From NCBI GenBank assembly GCA_946902875.1, contig OX336345.1, positions 21,607,395 to 21,671,394 on the forward strand: a DNA stretch of 64,000 bases, read 5' to 3'. The stretch comes from Nematopogon swammerdamellus. Lineage: Eukaryota > Arthropoda > Insecta > Lepidoptera > Adelidae. Shown here piece after piece: positions 36,704 through 47,567 of the stretch. A model generated the notes under the pieces. That model saw only the letters and a program-made list of their open reading frames with translations, did not search any database and had not been told where the DNA came from. The stretch's first letter is position 1. Each line of letters begins with the position of its first letter. Both the position numbers and the translations under genes were made by a program.

Positions 36704-39547
36704 ATGACATTGATTCATCAAAACATACGTAGCATAAGTAGTTTTAACAAACTTGTTAATTTTGACATTTTACTAAACAATTTCAACTATGACATAGTAT
36801 GCCTCACGGAAACATTCCTGTGTTACGATAAAATCCCATTACTAAAGATCAATAATTACTTGGTCGGCTCTTTCTTTTGCAGAAGTATTTATGGTCATGG
36901 TGGAACACTTATCTTAGTTAAACAAGGCATAAATTTTAAAAACCGACAAGACGTTGTAGATCAATCTATAGAAAAGGAGTTGGAAATCAGCTGTATAGAA
37001 GTTAATAACATAATAATATTGTGTATTTATCGATCGCCAGATGGAAACCTTGATAACTACATCTCGAAATTGGAATCAGTACTAGTGAAAATATGCAAAC
37101 GAAGCGCAAAACTAGTTATTCTATGTGGTGACTTTAACGTAGATTTTATGAAAAAGACTTCTAGCTCTGTAAAACTTCTCGATTTGTTGGACTCATTCTT
37201 ATTAAAAAGAAAAATATTTGAACCTACTAGAATAGCCAAGGACTCTGCCACTTGCATAGACAATATTTTTGTAAACAGTGACATAATTGGTGAAACTAAT
37301 GTTGTGTCAGCTTTTCCGTCCGACCATTTTGGACAAACAATCACTTTTCCCATGCCAAAAATTAGAAATAAAAATACTAACAAAATAACTTTATCAAAAA
37401 GAACAGTTGATGCTTATACTATCTCTAATTTTACCTTAAATCACGAACTCTGCTATAAAAATTATCATGAACTTGGACCGAACGAGAAGTACAATTACTT
37501 CTTTAATCATTTATTAGACCGTTTAGATAGTAGTATGCCCATCCGTAAAAAATCAATAACAGTTAAAGGACAACGGGATATCAATTGGATAACGCCGGGT
37601 ATAAGAATATCTCGCGATACATTAATAGGACTTTATGCTGAACTTAAGGAGAACACAGATGCAGATTTTCGTGGATATGTGAAAAGATATAGTAAAATAT
37701 TTAAAAAAGTGTCAATTAAAGCTAAACAATTAAGTATCCACAATAAAATAAGTAGGGCTAAAAATATTGTAAAAATGACATGGAAAATTATAAAAGATGA
37801 AACAACACCTAGCTCCGGAAAGCCAACACTAATAGAACTCCTTGTAAACAATAAAATCACATCAAATTCTTTCTCTGTAGCGAATGAATTTAATAACTTC
37901 TTTGGTACGATTGCACAAAAGATAACGGCAACACTCAATCCTCTCGACCAATCAGCTACTGATATTCTACGCTCTACAAATTTACCAAATACTAACTCTA
38001 TAACCTTTAATGAAGTAACTAATTATGAACTGCTTAAAATAGTAAAAGATTTGAAAACAAAAAAATCTGTTGACTCCTGGGGAATATCTACAGTAATCTT
38101 AAAACAATTGCTCAAAAAGTTCCCTAATCATCTGTGCATAATTTTCAATGACTGTATGAGTGAAGGTGTATTTCCTGACCTACTGAAAATTGCTAAAGTC
38201 TGTCCGATATACAAAAAGGGCTCAAAACTTGATGTCAATAACTATAGGCCTGTATCAATTCTTCCATGTATAAGTAAAATTCTCGAAAAAATTATTTACT
38301 CCAGGTTAGTAAAATTTTTCCTCGAGCACTCGATTATTCACCCACACCAATTTGGATTTCAGAAAAATAAATCCACAAACGATGCTATTGCATGTATGCT
38401 TGAGAGGATACTGCGACATATGGATAACGGTTCAGACAGTATAGGTGTGTACTGTGACTTATCTAAGGCCTTTGATTGCGTAAATCATTCCATATTATTA
38501 TCCAAACTTGACCATTATGGAATAAGGGGAGTTCAGCTAAAACTAATAGAGTCATATTTAGAAAGTAGGTCACAATATACTACAATTAGTGAAGTAAGGT
38601 CAGAACCCATAAATGTTACTTGTGGCGTCCCCCAGGGATCCATCCTCGGACCGCTGCTTTTTCTCATTTACGTTAATGACTTGCCAGATTATGTCCCATC
38701 TCATGTGGCGGATATCGTTCTGTTTGCAGACGATACATCAATTCTCTTTGAAGCAAAATCACATGAACCTACGCCTCACATACTCAACAATGCTTTGTCC
38801 AAGGCTCACAACTGGTTCCAAACCAATCAATTAGTGCTCAACGTAGAAAAGACAAAGTATATGAGATTCTCTCAGAAAAGCAATACAGATTCATGTGATA
38901 TCAAAGTGGGAGATAATAAACTTGCAAGAGTCCCAAATGTAAAGTTTGTAGGCCTAACTTTGGATGAAAAACTAAAATGGGACAAACACACTGAAAATAT
39001 TGCAAAGAAACTAAACTCCTCAATATTTGCCATACGCAGGATTCGGCAACTGTGTGGGTCCTCCACAGCGAAGATAGTATACTTCGCATATTTTCACAGT
39101 GTCATGTCTTATGGGTTAATGTTTTGGGGAAATTGTGCTACCAGACATAGAATATTCAGACTGCAAAAACGGGCTATTCGTGCAGTAACGGGTATGAAAC
39201 CGAGGGAGTCCTGCAGAGATGTATTTGGCCAACTCGGTATTTTGACTCTAGCAGACGAATATATTCGCCAAAACCTTTTATATGCACGTAAGAATATAAA
39301 TAACACTCCATCAAATGGCGACTTTCATGCCCATAATACCAGAAATAGAAATCAGATTAGGCCCGTCTACTCGCGATTGGCTAGAGTACATAAAAGTTTC
39401 CTGTGCCAGAGCGTTAAGTTCTATAACAAGCTTCCACTTGCATTTTCAAAGTATAGTGACAATTGTTTCCAATTCAGAATCAAAGAATTATTAATGAAAA
39501 ACTCTCACTACTCGATAGATGAATTCCTTAATGACACATATAAATAA
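36704..39547 (+). CDS. LINE ORF2: AP endonuclease + reverse transcriptase
   Basis: 947 residues, no stops. The N-terminal apurinic-type endonuclease has HQNIRSI (about 5-11), LTETFL (about 36), YRSPDGN, LCGDFNVDF (about 139-147) and SDHFGQ (about 205), so the expected catalytic Asn, Glu, Asp and His positions are present. RT follows with NYRPVSILPCISKILEK (from about 511), YCDLSKAFDCVNHS (about 581), GVPQGSILGPLLFLIYVNDL (about 640) and catalytic FADD (about 674). The C terminus has YFAYFHSVMSYGLMFWG, shared with the fragment at 47632-49166. It would nick target DNA and copy its own RNA there. The frame is complete with all motifs, but no partner ORF1 is intact here. Confidence 0.88.
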   Translation: MTLIHQNIRSISSFNKLVNFDILLNNFNYDIVCLTETFLCYDKIPLLKINNYLVGSFFCRSIYGHGGTLILVKQGINFKNRQDVVDQSIEKELEISCIEVNNIIILCIYRSPDGNLDNYISKLESVLVKICKRSAKLVILCGDFNVDFMKKTSSSVKLLDLLDSFLLKRKIFEPTRIAKDSATCIDNIFVNSDIIGETNVVSAFPSDHFGQTITFPMPKIRNKNTNKITLSKRTVDAYTISNFTLNHELCYKNYHELGPNEKYNYFFNHLLDRLDSSMPIRKKSITVKGQRDINWITPGIRISRDTLIGLYAELKENTDADFRGYVKRYSKIFKKVSIKAKQLSIHNKISRAKNIVKMTWKIIKDETTPSSGKPTLIELLVNNKITSNSFSVANEFNNFFGTIAQKITATLNPLDQSATDILRSTNLPNTNSITFNEVTNYELLKIVKDLKTKKSVDSWGISTVILKQLLKKFPNHLCIIFNDCMSEGVFPDLLKIAKVCPIYKKGSKLDVNNYRPVSILPCISKILEKIIYSRLVKFFLEHSIIHPHQFGFQKNKSTNDAIACMLERILRHMDNGSDSIGVYCDLSKAFDCVNHSILLSKLDHYGIRGVQLKLIESYLESRSQYTTISEVRSEPINVTCGVPQGSILGPLLFLIYVNDLPDYVPSHVADIVLFADDTSILFEAKSHEPTPHILNNALSKAHNWFQTNQLVLNVEKTKYMRFSQKSNTDSCDIKVGDNKLARVPNVKFVGLTLDEKLKWDKHTENIAKKLNSSIFAIRRIRQLCGSSTAKIVYFAYFHSVMSYGLMFWGNCATRHRIFRLQKRAIRAVTGMKPRESCRDVFGQLGILTLADEYIRQNLLYARKNINNTPSNGDFHAHNTRNRNQIRPVYSRLARVHKSFLCQSVKFYNKLPLAFSKYSDNCFQFRIKELLMKNSHYSIDEFLNDTYK

Positions 39548-39801
39548 TTTTGTATTAATGTTAATATTTTAATATACTCAAAAAAAATATTGATTCACTT
39601 TTACTTTAAGTATTTAATTGATTTTATGTTATGTTATTTTTGTTTGTTGAATCTGTAACTTTTTTAAGAATTGTATGCTTTGTTTTTGTATTGTTGTATT
39701 TTGTCTCATTTATACCATGTTTTGTTTGTTTGATTGACTTATCTGAGAGGCACCTATTGTGTCCAAAGATGAATAAATAAATCTGAAATCTGAATCTGAA
39801 A

Positions 39802-40202
39802 CCACCGCGCCAGTTTGCGCTTAGCTTAACTACTTTTTAAAACTCACCGTGCGTACTTATTCGGTATATGAAAAAAAACAAATTTACACTTTCGCCTCCA
39901 AAGAGACTGGGAAACATGCTGGTGAAAGGTTATATACGTCTTTACGCGCCCTAATATGCAGAGTTCAGTTCACACACCGGGGCGGGCGGGGTGGCTCTAG
40001 CGAACGGCGCTGGGGCGGGGCGGGGCGGGGGCGCGCGAGGTTGCGGCGAACCGATAACCCTGTTGCTCTTTCTTTGTTGTTTACTCCCTCCGCACTCCGA
40101 TACTTTGCGCTGCCCGTAAAATGAAACTGTCCGTCATATCAGTTGGCTTTGAAAATGTACGGAACTCTCCCCCCCCTCTCGGCTAGGTGCGCTGTTTTAT
40201 TC
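39802..40202. other. LINE flank; GC-rich stretch
   Basis: accaccgcgccagtttgcgc and ttagctt at 39802-39828 match the left flank inverted. 39975-40045 is G-rich (ggggcggggcggggcggggg). No gene seen. Confidence 0.4.
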
Positions 40203-40542
40203 TTTCACGCGAAGCTACATTTCTGGTACACACACCACACGCTGTATCCCGACAATCGGGGTAAGCAGAGCAATCGGTGTTGTGCTGCAAGTACTCTGGT
40301 AAATTACAGCACAGCACCGACCACCACGTTTAGCAAAGTATTCGGACAAGATAACTATCAGGCACGAAGGCCCACCAGCTGCATGGTTCGGTGGAAAGAC
40401 CACGCCAAGGTGAGAGTTGGCTAGCTGGTCGCCCTTATGCACGGCATCTAGTCCTTATCCCTTAGTCGCCTTTTACGACATGCACGGGGAGAGATGCAGT
40501 GGGACTATTCTTATTAAGTACCGACCCCACACAGTACTCGTA
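40203..40542 (-). mobile_element. SINE D, full length
   Basis: From cacgctgtatcccgacaatc to the head (complement gtgtggggtcggtacttaat). The SINE A tail at 40542 abuts it. Confidence 0.8.
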
Positions 40543-40668
40543 AGTAGCCGACATGAAATGAAATGAAGCATTGTCATGGCACCTAGTTCGCTCTTTGTTA
40601 TGGGCTTACATCACGGATGTTGTAGGTGATGTGGCCAACCGTGTCAGTTTCCATAAAAAAAAAATAAA
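40542..40668 (+). mobile_element. SINE A tail
   Basis: agccgacatgaaatg to gtgtcagtttccataaaaaa. Confidence 0.7.
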
Positions 40669-40679
40669 AAAAATTATGA

Positions 40680-40762
40680 TAACATACATAACATACCGCA
40701 AGCTGTATTCCGACAAACGCGGTAAGCAGAGTAATCGGTGTTGTGCTGCAAGGACTCTGGTA
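40680..40762 (-). mobile_element. SINE D 3' fragment
   Basis: gctgtattccgacaaacgcg, agagtaatcggtgttgtgct and aaggactctggtaat. Confidence 0.65.
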
Positions 40763-40769
40763 ATTTTTT

Positions 40770-40908
40770 TGGGTTGCTGTGCCGAGAGACTAACGGTGCA
40801 GTCGACAGAGCCAAAATCACCTCTCCTCGCGAAACTACGCTCAGTTCCATATGCCAGAAGATTTGTCTCGGACACAGCCAGCTAGTTCGGAAACAATAAA
40901 TAAAAAAA
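40770..40908 (+). mobile_element. Short element with both ends of the Jockey-like LINE
   Basis: The leader (gcagtcgacagagccaaaat, cacctctcctcgcgaaacta) matches 14430-14505, and the end (ggacacagccagctagttcg plus A-rich tail) matches 15800-15841. The whole coding part is absent. It looks like a small non-autonomous derivative that could use LINE machinery. Confidence 0.65.
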
Positions 40909-40914
40909 AAATCT

Positions 40915-41245
40915 TCGGGTTGCACTCCGGGACTTCCGGCAGAAGTAAAAACTTAAACAGAACTGTTATATATAATTATTTTACATCAAAAAGTTTATTT
41001 CTCAGAAAAATCAACTTTCATTCATAATTTCAACGAATCTTACGCTTTTCCGATCAGGCTACGGATCTGAAGCGAGTTTAACATTTTTTACCCATCTAAA
41101 AAAAGTGCCAAGCGCCGCTAAAGAAGTTTCGATTCTTACGCTTTCTCGATCAGGCTACGGATCTGACGCGAGTTCTGACGCGAGTTTAACATTTTTTACC
41201 CATTCAAAAAAAGTGCCAAGCGCCGCTAAAGAAGGTTTCACTTAA
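40915..41245 (+). repeat. Dispersed repeat F with internal dimer
   Basis: ttgcactccgggacttccgg start, then two copies of a 90-bp block (cgatcaggctacggatctga ... aaaagtgccaagcgccgcta) and a caatt-class A-rich end. Copies at 49455 (minus) and 55434. Confidence 0.65.
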
Positions 41246-41944
41246 AAAAAAAAATAGGTTGACTGGGAGATATCCCTGTAAGGGACAACTCCGCCTTTGC
41301 CCGTCATGTAAATTACTTATCGTTTGTTTCTGTATTTTTTTATGGAGCTATGAAAAATTTCTATCCATCTATCTTGCTTATGAAACGCAGAGTTAGATAG
41401 ATATCTAACTGTCTGTTTCATAAGCAAACTGTAGGCTCGTCAGACTTCAAATGATCGGTAGGTATTGTTTAAATAACTTGCCATCGATAAACGCGTACAT
41501 TTTTAATAGCAGTGAAATAATTGCCCGCTCGCGAACCCGCTACGCAATTATTTGCCCTGGTCAATTTTTAATTAGTACCGCCAGTTTGTACATTTTGTGC
41601 GTTAGGCAAACCTGATTACAGCGCGCTCACCGGTGGGGGACGGGGGGCGGGGGCGTCACCCACCGGTGGGCGCGCGGAATTATATTGCTTTAGCGTTACG
41701 ACTTTGCTCGTGGTAAAGTTGTAGATTAAAGCTGAAATATTTTATAAATGGAGATTTAATGCTCTCTAAAGTTGAGTCAGAGAGGATAACACGAAGCGGT
41801 GGTTTTCGCTGAAGCCAACATTTATTTAGTGTTTCTGTTTATTTAGTAATCGATTCTGCAGATCTTTCCTCTACAGAACCGGTAAACTCTGGAACGCGCC
41901 CCCCCCCCCCCCCCCCCCCCCAAGTACTGTCTCGGGTCTTTCAA
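41246..41944. other. No recognised gene; poly-C run
   Basis: A run of 23 C lies at 41899-41921. GC-rich block at 41625-41680. Nothing else recognised. Confidence 0.45.
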
Positions 41945-42075
41945 GAGGGGCGTGAATGGGCACCTGTCAGGCCGGCATGGCATTCGCAACCCCCGCATAC
42001 GACCGAATGCCCATGGGCGTCGTTAGACACCTTGTGGGTGGATAGGCGCCACATGTCGCACTGTAAATAAAAAAA
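41945..42075 (+). repeat. Repeat J, A-tailed
   Basis: gcatggcattcgcaaccccc, gcccatgggcgtcgttagac and gcgccacatgtcgcactgta, followed by an A-rich tail. Confidence 0.5.
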
Positions 42076-42095
42076 AAATAAAAAAAAACCATATT

Positions 42096-42215
42096 TGATA
42101 GATAGATAGATAGAATGCTTTATTGCTCCAGTAAACATTAAACAAGAAGTACAGTAAACATTTTACATAAGGTGCAAAGGCGGACTTATCCCTTACAGAG
42201 ATTTCTTATCAACCT
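42096..42215 (-). mobile_element. LINE 3' end fragment with (GATA)n
   Basis: (gata)n at 42096-42113, then tgctttattgctccag and aaggtgcaaaggcggactta. The last block recurs at 46480. It reads as the reverse of a LINE 3' UTR with a tetranucleotide tail. Confidence 0.45.
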
Positions 42216-42311
42216 TTGGATGTTTGAGATTCGATAATATAGTGGAATGTAAGTAGGTAGTAGCAAAAGAGTTGGGCGTGAGAACTGAAGATACAATACA
42301 TACATACATAC

Positions 42312-42530
42312 ATAGCGTCACGCCTGTTTCCCGGTGGGGTAGGCAGAGAGAACGGATCTCCACGTGCCACGATCCTGACACACCTCTGCCGCCTCTTCCA
42401 CTCCCATAATGTTCTTCATGCATGCTCGTCGGTTACGGGTACTACGCACTTGCCCCTTTTTGAGCACATGCCTGATCTGGTCCAGGCAAGTGCGTCTAGG
42501 GCGACCCTTCCCGACTCTTCCACTCACATT
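42312..42530 (-). pseudogene. LINE ORF2 C-terminal fragment
   Basis: The minus frame encodes GRVGKGRPRRTCLDQIRHVL, NRRACMKNIM and WRSVLSAYPTGKQA. The GRPRRT...L.DR..WR..V...Y pattern is the usual last segment of LINE ORF2. It is preceded by a (CATA)n tail at 42297-42315. Confidence 0.65.
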
Positions 42531-42639
42531 AATTATTAAGAATACTTATTAACAATACATATAAGTACATGCTAGTTAAATACAAGCCATACATGTGTTT
42601 GAGCTTCTTTTTATAATTTTTTATTTATGTTTTAAAACT

Positions 42640-42930
42640 GACACATCACCTGCAACATCCGTGATGACAACTCATAACACCTGGTGAACTAGGTGCGATG
42701 TCAGTGTTTCCCTTCGTTCGTGCCGGCTACACTGAACTGGGCGGAAAACATGAACTATTTACATAGCCGTTCCGACCGACTTTTCATTCAGTGCGGTGGT
42801 ACCAACCCGGGCTTACCTAGTAATATAAGAAGGGAGTCATATCCCTTAGTCGCCTTTTACGACATACACGGGGAGAGATGCAGTGGGGCTATTCTTTTAA
42901 AGTACCGGCCTCACACGGTACAAAATTACG
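42640..42930 (-). mobile_element. SINE C, near full length
   Basis: cacctgcaacatccgtgatg to the C head (complement gtgtgaggccggtactttaa). The body carries a short deletion after aacccgggc. Confidence 0.75.
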
Positions 42931-43159
42931 GAATCGATTAATACGTAATATGTGAGCACATCCTATCGATCGTATTTTCACGAGGGTTCAGTGCCATACT
43001 CGGGGCGTAGGGTCAGCAATTCTGGGAACTTTCCACAGTGCATGTCGCTGCGCAGTTTTCATGTCCACCAACGAAACCTGGGCAGGCAACGACATTGCCA
43101 GAATCGTCAGAGTAATAATTTAGGTATAGAGCGCGCGTGCGCTGCGTTTTAATTAACCT

Positions 43160-43340
43160 GAAATTGTTGGCTACATAACCTACAATACCGTGATGCCAGC
43201 CCATAACAGCGTGTAGGTTAAACTGAACTGGATGAAAAACACAAACTATTCACTTAGCCACTTCGACCAACTTTAATTAAGTGCGGTGGTATCAATTCGG
43301 ATGCGTTAAGCCCTACCACCTAGTAAGGTAAAGGAAGAAA
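43160..43340 (-). mobile_element. SINE A, diverged, head missing
   Basis: gttggctacataacctacaa, taaactgaactggatgaaaa and aagccctaccacctagtaag. Confidence 0.6.
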
Positions 43341-43844
43341 CCTATTACTTGTCTATTGCTGGTTTGCTGCTACCTCAGCCCGCGCTTCCGCACATCGCGC
43401 CTCACGCCACACCCGCTGACGCCTAGCTCAGTAGCGTTAGTATCGCTGTCGCGTAGCCAAAGAATATAATACCGCGTAGCCACGCCCGTATTATATGTGT
43501 AATTGAGCTACCTACCCCTCGCGCGTGTACGAATTTTGTTTTTTTTGGTGTTATTTGTTTTATTACTAACATTTGTTGTGTTCAAATGCCAATACGAGTA
43601 AAAAAAGGAATAGTAATATGACTATGACGTGTGCGCTAGCTTCACTAGTCATGTCACTTAATTACGTAGAATTATTATTACATGGTAGTACATATTAATT
43701 CTATGCCTGAAATACGAAGTAATGACAGTTCAGTGTAACACCTGGTGGCGGGAGTATTCGTCTATCCGACTTTTTTGTCGACGGTACCGATAGCTGTTAC
43801 GTCATAACCGTCAGCGGTGGCATACTGGAACCAGACGACTAATA
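43341..43844. other. No recognised feature
   Basis: Mixed sequence. No supported gene or repeat. Confidence 0.3.
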
Positions 43845-43953
43845 CAGGTTAACGTAGAATCCGAACCACGGTCAGCGGTCGAGCGGTCACTCATCCAAGT
43901 ACTGTACTGACCGCACTCAGACCGACCGTACCACTGAGCTACCACGGCTGACA
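43845..43953 (-). mobile_element. SINE A head
   Basis: Minus-strand head with the 5S-like C box (complement tacttggatgagtgaccgct) and tRNA-like A box (complement cgtggtagctcagtggt). Confidence 0.7.
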
Positions 43954-43974
43954 AAAATTTAACACAAAAATGTT

Positions 43975-44195
43975 TGTGGTAGGGTTTATCCCGGCCGGGT
44001 TGGTACCACCGCACTGAGCGAAACGTCGGTCGAAACGGCTATGTAAATAGTTCGTGTTTTCCGTCCACTTCAGTGTAGCCGACATGAAATGAAGGGAAGC
44101 ACTGACATTGGCACCTAGTTCACCCGGTTTTTATGGGCTGACATCATGGATGTTGTAGGTGCTGTAGCCAACCGTGTTAGTTTACATAAAAAAAA
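43975..44195 (+). mobile_element. SINE A body and tail
   Basis: gtggtagggtttatcccggc to gttagtttacataaaaaaaa. The neighbouring head at 43845 is in the opposite orientation, so the two are separate insertions. Confidence 0.75.
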
Positions 44196-44441
44196 ATCGA
44201 GTTTGTTGTTCAATGTTGTTCAAGACTCCCACAGTTTTTTGACGTCTGCCATCTTGAATGTAGCGTTTTTCGTTGCCACATACATACCCCTTGACGTCTG
44301 CCTACACCAATACGATGGGATTCAACTCGTAGTGGTATGGAGGTAATCTCAATACTTCCAACTAATTATTGCACATTATATAGGCATGTGAAGGATACAA
44401 AATAAGACGTGTTGTTGACTAAAACAAATAATGATAATATG

Positions 44442-44864
44442 CAACGTGTCCCAAAACTCAACGTCAAGCGGGAACCAGGGAGTAGGCCAGTTTATTACTA
44501 CCCAGGGAAAAATAAAAACAAAAATCGGAGTCATTTGTTTTTTATGATATGAGCATTTCTTGAAAAACGAGTCAATGGAAAAACGTTGGAAATTGACATC
44601 TCGTTCAACATTTTAGGTACTACGACTACAAATTTGCAAATATAATTGTTCAAATTTTTATATTGGAAGCCTAAACAACTCTGGTATTGATAACTATACC
44701 AAATAAAACCAGAATGCCTGTAGTTATACAGAAAAAAAAAATTCTGCTGAATTTTTTTCTAAAAAAATAAATCACTCAGATTTTTTTTTCTTATTTTTCC
44801 CTGGCTAGTCATAAACTGGCCTACTCCCTGGTTCCCGCTTGACGTTGAGTTTTGGGACACGTTG
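44442..44864. mobile_element. Tc1/mariner-like MITE, 75-bp terminal inverted repeats
   Basis: Left end caacgtgtcccaaaactcaa, right end ttgagttttgggacacgttg. The inverted match continues through ggccagttta/taaactggcc to tatttttccctgg. The right flank begins TA, and the related copy at 55349 has TA before it, suggesting a TA target. 423 bp, non-coding. Confidence 0.8.
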
Positions 44865-44949
44865 TAATACAACAACAATGTATACAATGTATGTATACAA
44901 CAATGTATACAACGGTTGTATACATATATAATATAAAATATGAAAATAA

Positions 44950-45245
44950 TTGCCTCACTGCATTCCTTCCCGTGCATGTCGTAATAGGCGACTAAGGGAT
45001 AAGGAAAAGATGCCATTTTAAAGATCGACATTATAGTCACCTCTCACCTTGGCACGGTTCTTTCACCGAGTCATGCAGCAGGTGGATCTTTTTGACTTAC
45101 TTTGCTGCTTGTCCTAATACTTTGAACACACGTAGCGGTCGGTGTTGTGCCGTAATTTACCAGAGTTCTTGCAGCACAACACGGATCAGCTTACCCAGAT
45201 TCTCGCGATACAGCATACCACATGCTGTATATCTATGTAAAACAA
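44950..45245 (+). mobile_element. SINE D, 5' truncated
   Basis: attgcctcactgcattcctt, aggcgactaagggataagga, accttggcacggttctttca and gatacagcataccacatgct. Confidence 0.7.
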
Positions 45246-45835
45246 ATGACAGAGCACGTGGGCGTTCGTGTTGTGTGTAACGAATGAATTCGGGTGCGCT
45301 TGTGCTAAGCGACGCGTTCATTCATACCCGCGCGCCTTTCTCCGCGTGCCTGCTTATATTCAGAAAGGCGCGCTCTATACTACAAATTATTACTCTAAGC
45401 CTGAATGGCTTCTCAGAATAAAGTGTTTGTTATTCATAGGTTAGTTGGAAAAACGGATGATATCGTGAACACAAACAAACACGTAAAATGTATTGTTAGT
45501 CATTTATTAGTTTCAGTTATGTTTGGTTATTCTTGTTCATAAATTCGTACAACCCCAATTTCAGACGAGCGAGACGATAAAGATAAACACAGTTCAGTTT
45601 GAATAAATGAATCACGAATGAAATGCTTGTAAACATCAACGTTAAACATCACAAACTTTAGAAAACAATTTTTATATGTACTCACATGGAAAACCGAAAA
45701 AAATACATAAGCAAAAACAAGTGCACTAGCTAATTACCGACTACGCTGTAGACGCTGCTAGGGGCCGTCTATATATTACAGAATCTATTTTTACAGATTT
45801 TCGACTGAAATCGATTTTAGAAAAAAATCTGAAAA
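45246..45835. other. No recognised feature
   Basis: Mixed sequence. A short inverted pair cgcgcctttctccgcg / gaaaggcgcg lies near 45330-45372. No gene. Confidence 0.3.
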
Positions 45836-46135
45836 ACTATTAGAAACATGTAGACTAATCTTGCTAATTATATTTAAAAGCGGAACACGTATCAGTTAAT
45901 CAATTAACAGAATTGCAAAAAAATCACTTTGTTTTCAAAGCAAATGTGGTACTTACTTATAAAGATATTAAAGAGTTTAGAGATAAAATAATTCATTGTT
46001 GAATGAATCCCACAGATATGAATCCTATCAGATCCTACACAGCACACCGCGTAGGCAGTAGGCGTGATCGTGTGTTAGTTAGTGACAACAGGTAGCGTTG
46101 TTGCTAGCGATTCAAAATGATAACACAATTAATTC
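45836..46135 (+). repeat. Dispersed repeat K, copy 1
   Basis: Matches 63705-63991 over nearly its whole length: gctaattatatttaaaa, cacgtatcagttaatca, cactttgttttcaaagcaaa, gtacttacttat and gataaaataattcattg. Confidence 0.8.
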
Positions 46136-46138
46136 AAT

Positions 46139-46258
46139 TTTTTTTTATGCGAAGCACGACTTAAGGCGCGCGCCAGACTAACGCAGAGGTGTAGTCCGAC
46201 GGCGCCCACGGGCATTCGGATATTTACGGGGGTTGCGAATACCATGTCGGCCGGCTAG
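46139..46258 (-). repeat. Repeat J fragment
   Basis: T-run, then gcgcccacgggcattcggat and acgggggttgcgaata. Confidence 0.4.
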
Positions 46259-46540
46259 GTGCACCTTCACATTATGCTTGAAGGATCCCAGACTGTACAT
46301 TGGAGGAAAGGATGCAGATGGGAGTGCATTCCACATGTTGGCAACCCAGCAAATATGATGTTAATGATTTACATACAGGATCGATTTTTAAACCAAATAA
46401 CGAAGAAAGTAACGATTTTTAATTCTAACATGAATGAAAACATTTTACAGAAACGTTCGATGCATAAATTAAGTGATTTGCAAAGGCGGACTTATCTCGT
46501 ACAGAGATGCCTATGTCTTCTCGTCAACCTTTTCTTCCTC
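46259..46540 (-). mobile_element. LINE 3' fragment, weak
   Basis: ggagtgcattccacat resembles the reverse of a LINE C-terminal W-N-x-LP codon stretch, and gcaaaggcggacttatctcg is shared with 42150-42190. No open frame. Confidence 0.35.
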
Positions 46541-46594
46541 AGTTTTTCAGAAGTTTTTCTTTTTCAAAATAGTTTTCTCATTAATTTTTCGTTT

Positions 46595-46895
46595 CCGTAC
46601 ACGTATGGAAGTCTAGTATTGCTAAGCCTACGCCGTCCGTCCGTTCGTCTGTATGTCTATCTTTTGAAACGTTATAGGTAGCCGGTTGAAATAAATAATA
46701 AAAAAGCAAAATGTAAACAATTATGGGGGTCCCCATACAAGAAATATGCTAAGAATGGTTTAGTACACGCTACTGGATAACAGATGGCGCCACAGGTATT
46801 TATATTATGCATTATAGAAAGACAAAATATAGACGAATATGGTTTTTTGACTCCGTGCGCGAGTAAAACTTGCACTAGACCGATTTTTTTTTTCA
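46595..46895 (-). repeat. Repeat G, diverged
   Basis: tttccgtacacgtatggaag, taagcctacgccgtccgtcc, aggtagccggttgaaat and gcgcgagtaaaacttgcact. Confidence 0.55.
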
Positions 46896-47214
46896 AACGG
46901 TCTCGTAGAGATTAGCGTGTGTGGTGTGATGATGTCACCGCGGGGTGAACGCCCGCTGCGCACGAGTGCCAGCTGGATCCGTGACAAGGAATTCTCATCA
47001 CAATCGGATGAAAACACGCGTAAATACTGCAACGAGGTTAATTTGTCCCGTACTGTCCTGTTTGTGTCCGACCGAGGTGAATAATTTTAGTGATTTCGAA
47101 TTGTTTGTGTTCTCGACTTCGTTGAAAAAAATCTATAGAGGAGCGGGCCCGTACAAGATCATTTACAAATTTCAACACACCGAATTGACACCGATGACAT
47201 ACAAAACTGGTGTT
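46896..47214. other. No recognised feature
   Basis: Holds a 102-codon frame (46945-47253) without a recognisable domain. Confidence 0.3.
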
Positions 47215-47345
47215 AATTTATTTTTATGGAAACTGACACGGTTGGCTACATGACCTACTACATCTGTGCACACTTTGATGAACTTGGTGTCATGTCAGTG
47301 CTTCCCTTCTGTCGTGCCGGCTACACTGAACTGGACGGAAAATAC
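47215..47345 (-). mobile_element. SINE A tail
   Basis: tttatggaaactgacacggt to ggctacactgaactggacgg. Confidence 0.7.
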
Positions 47346-47567
47346 GACATACATATTTATTTACATACCTTTCGTCGATCTACTCGACTCGACGGCGAGT
47401 TTTGGGACACCGTGTATAAGTAATTTATTTTATTTGATTTTATAATTTATTTATCTATGTATATTAGTTAGGATGTCAGAATTTTATTACAGATAACCTG
47501 TGGGAAATTAGTTGCTGAAAACGTATTGGAGGAAAACATTTAATAAAATCAACTTTTAAATTAAGAT

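Larger units (their letters stand above)
35440..39801 (+). mobile_element. Near-complete LINE, CR1/Jockey-group
   Basis: Layout: GC- and GATC-rich 5' leader with gcggtggcg repeats (about 35440-35880), ORF1 with one stop (35886-36584), a 119-bp gap, an intact ORF2 (36704-39547), and an AT-rich 3' UTR ending in atctgaaatctgaatctgaa. A short-repeat 3' end instead of poly(A) suits this group. The start point is estimated. The outer edges carry an inverted match described separately. Confidence 0.8.

Noticed and set aside
38613..38834. Separate small frame inside the LINE ORF2
   Set aside because: Out-of-frame reading of the RT core.
46945..47253. 102-codon plus frame
   Set aside because: Ends inside a reversed SINE A tail and has no recognisable domain.
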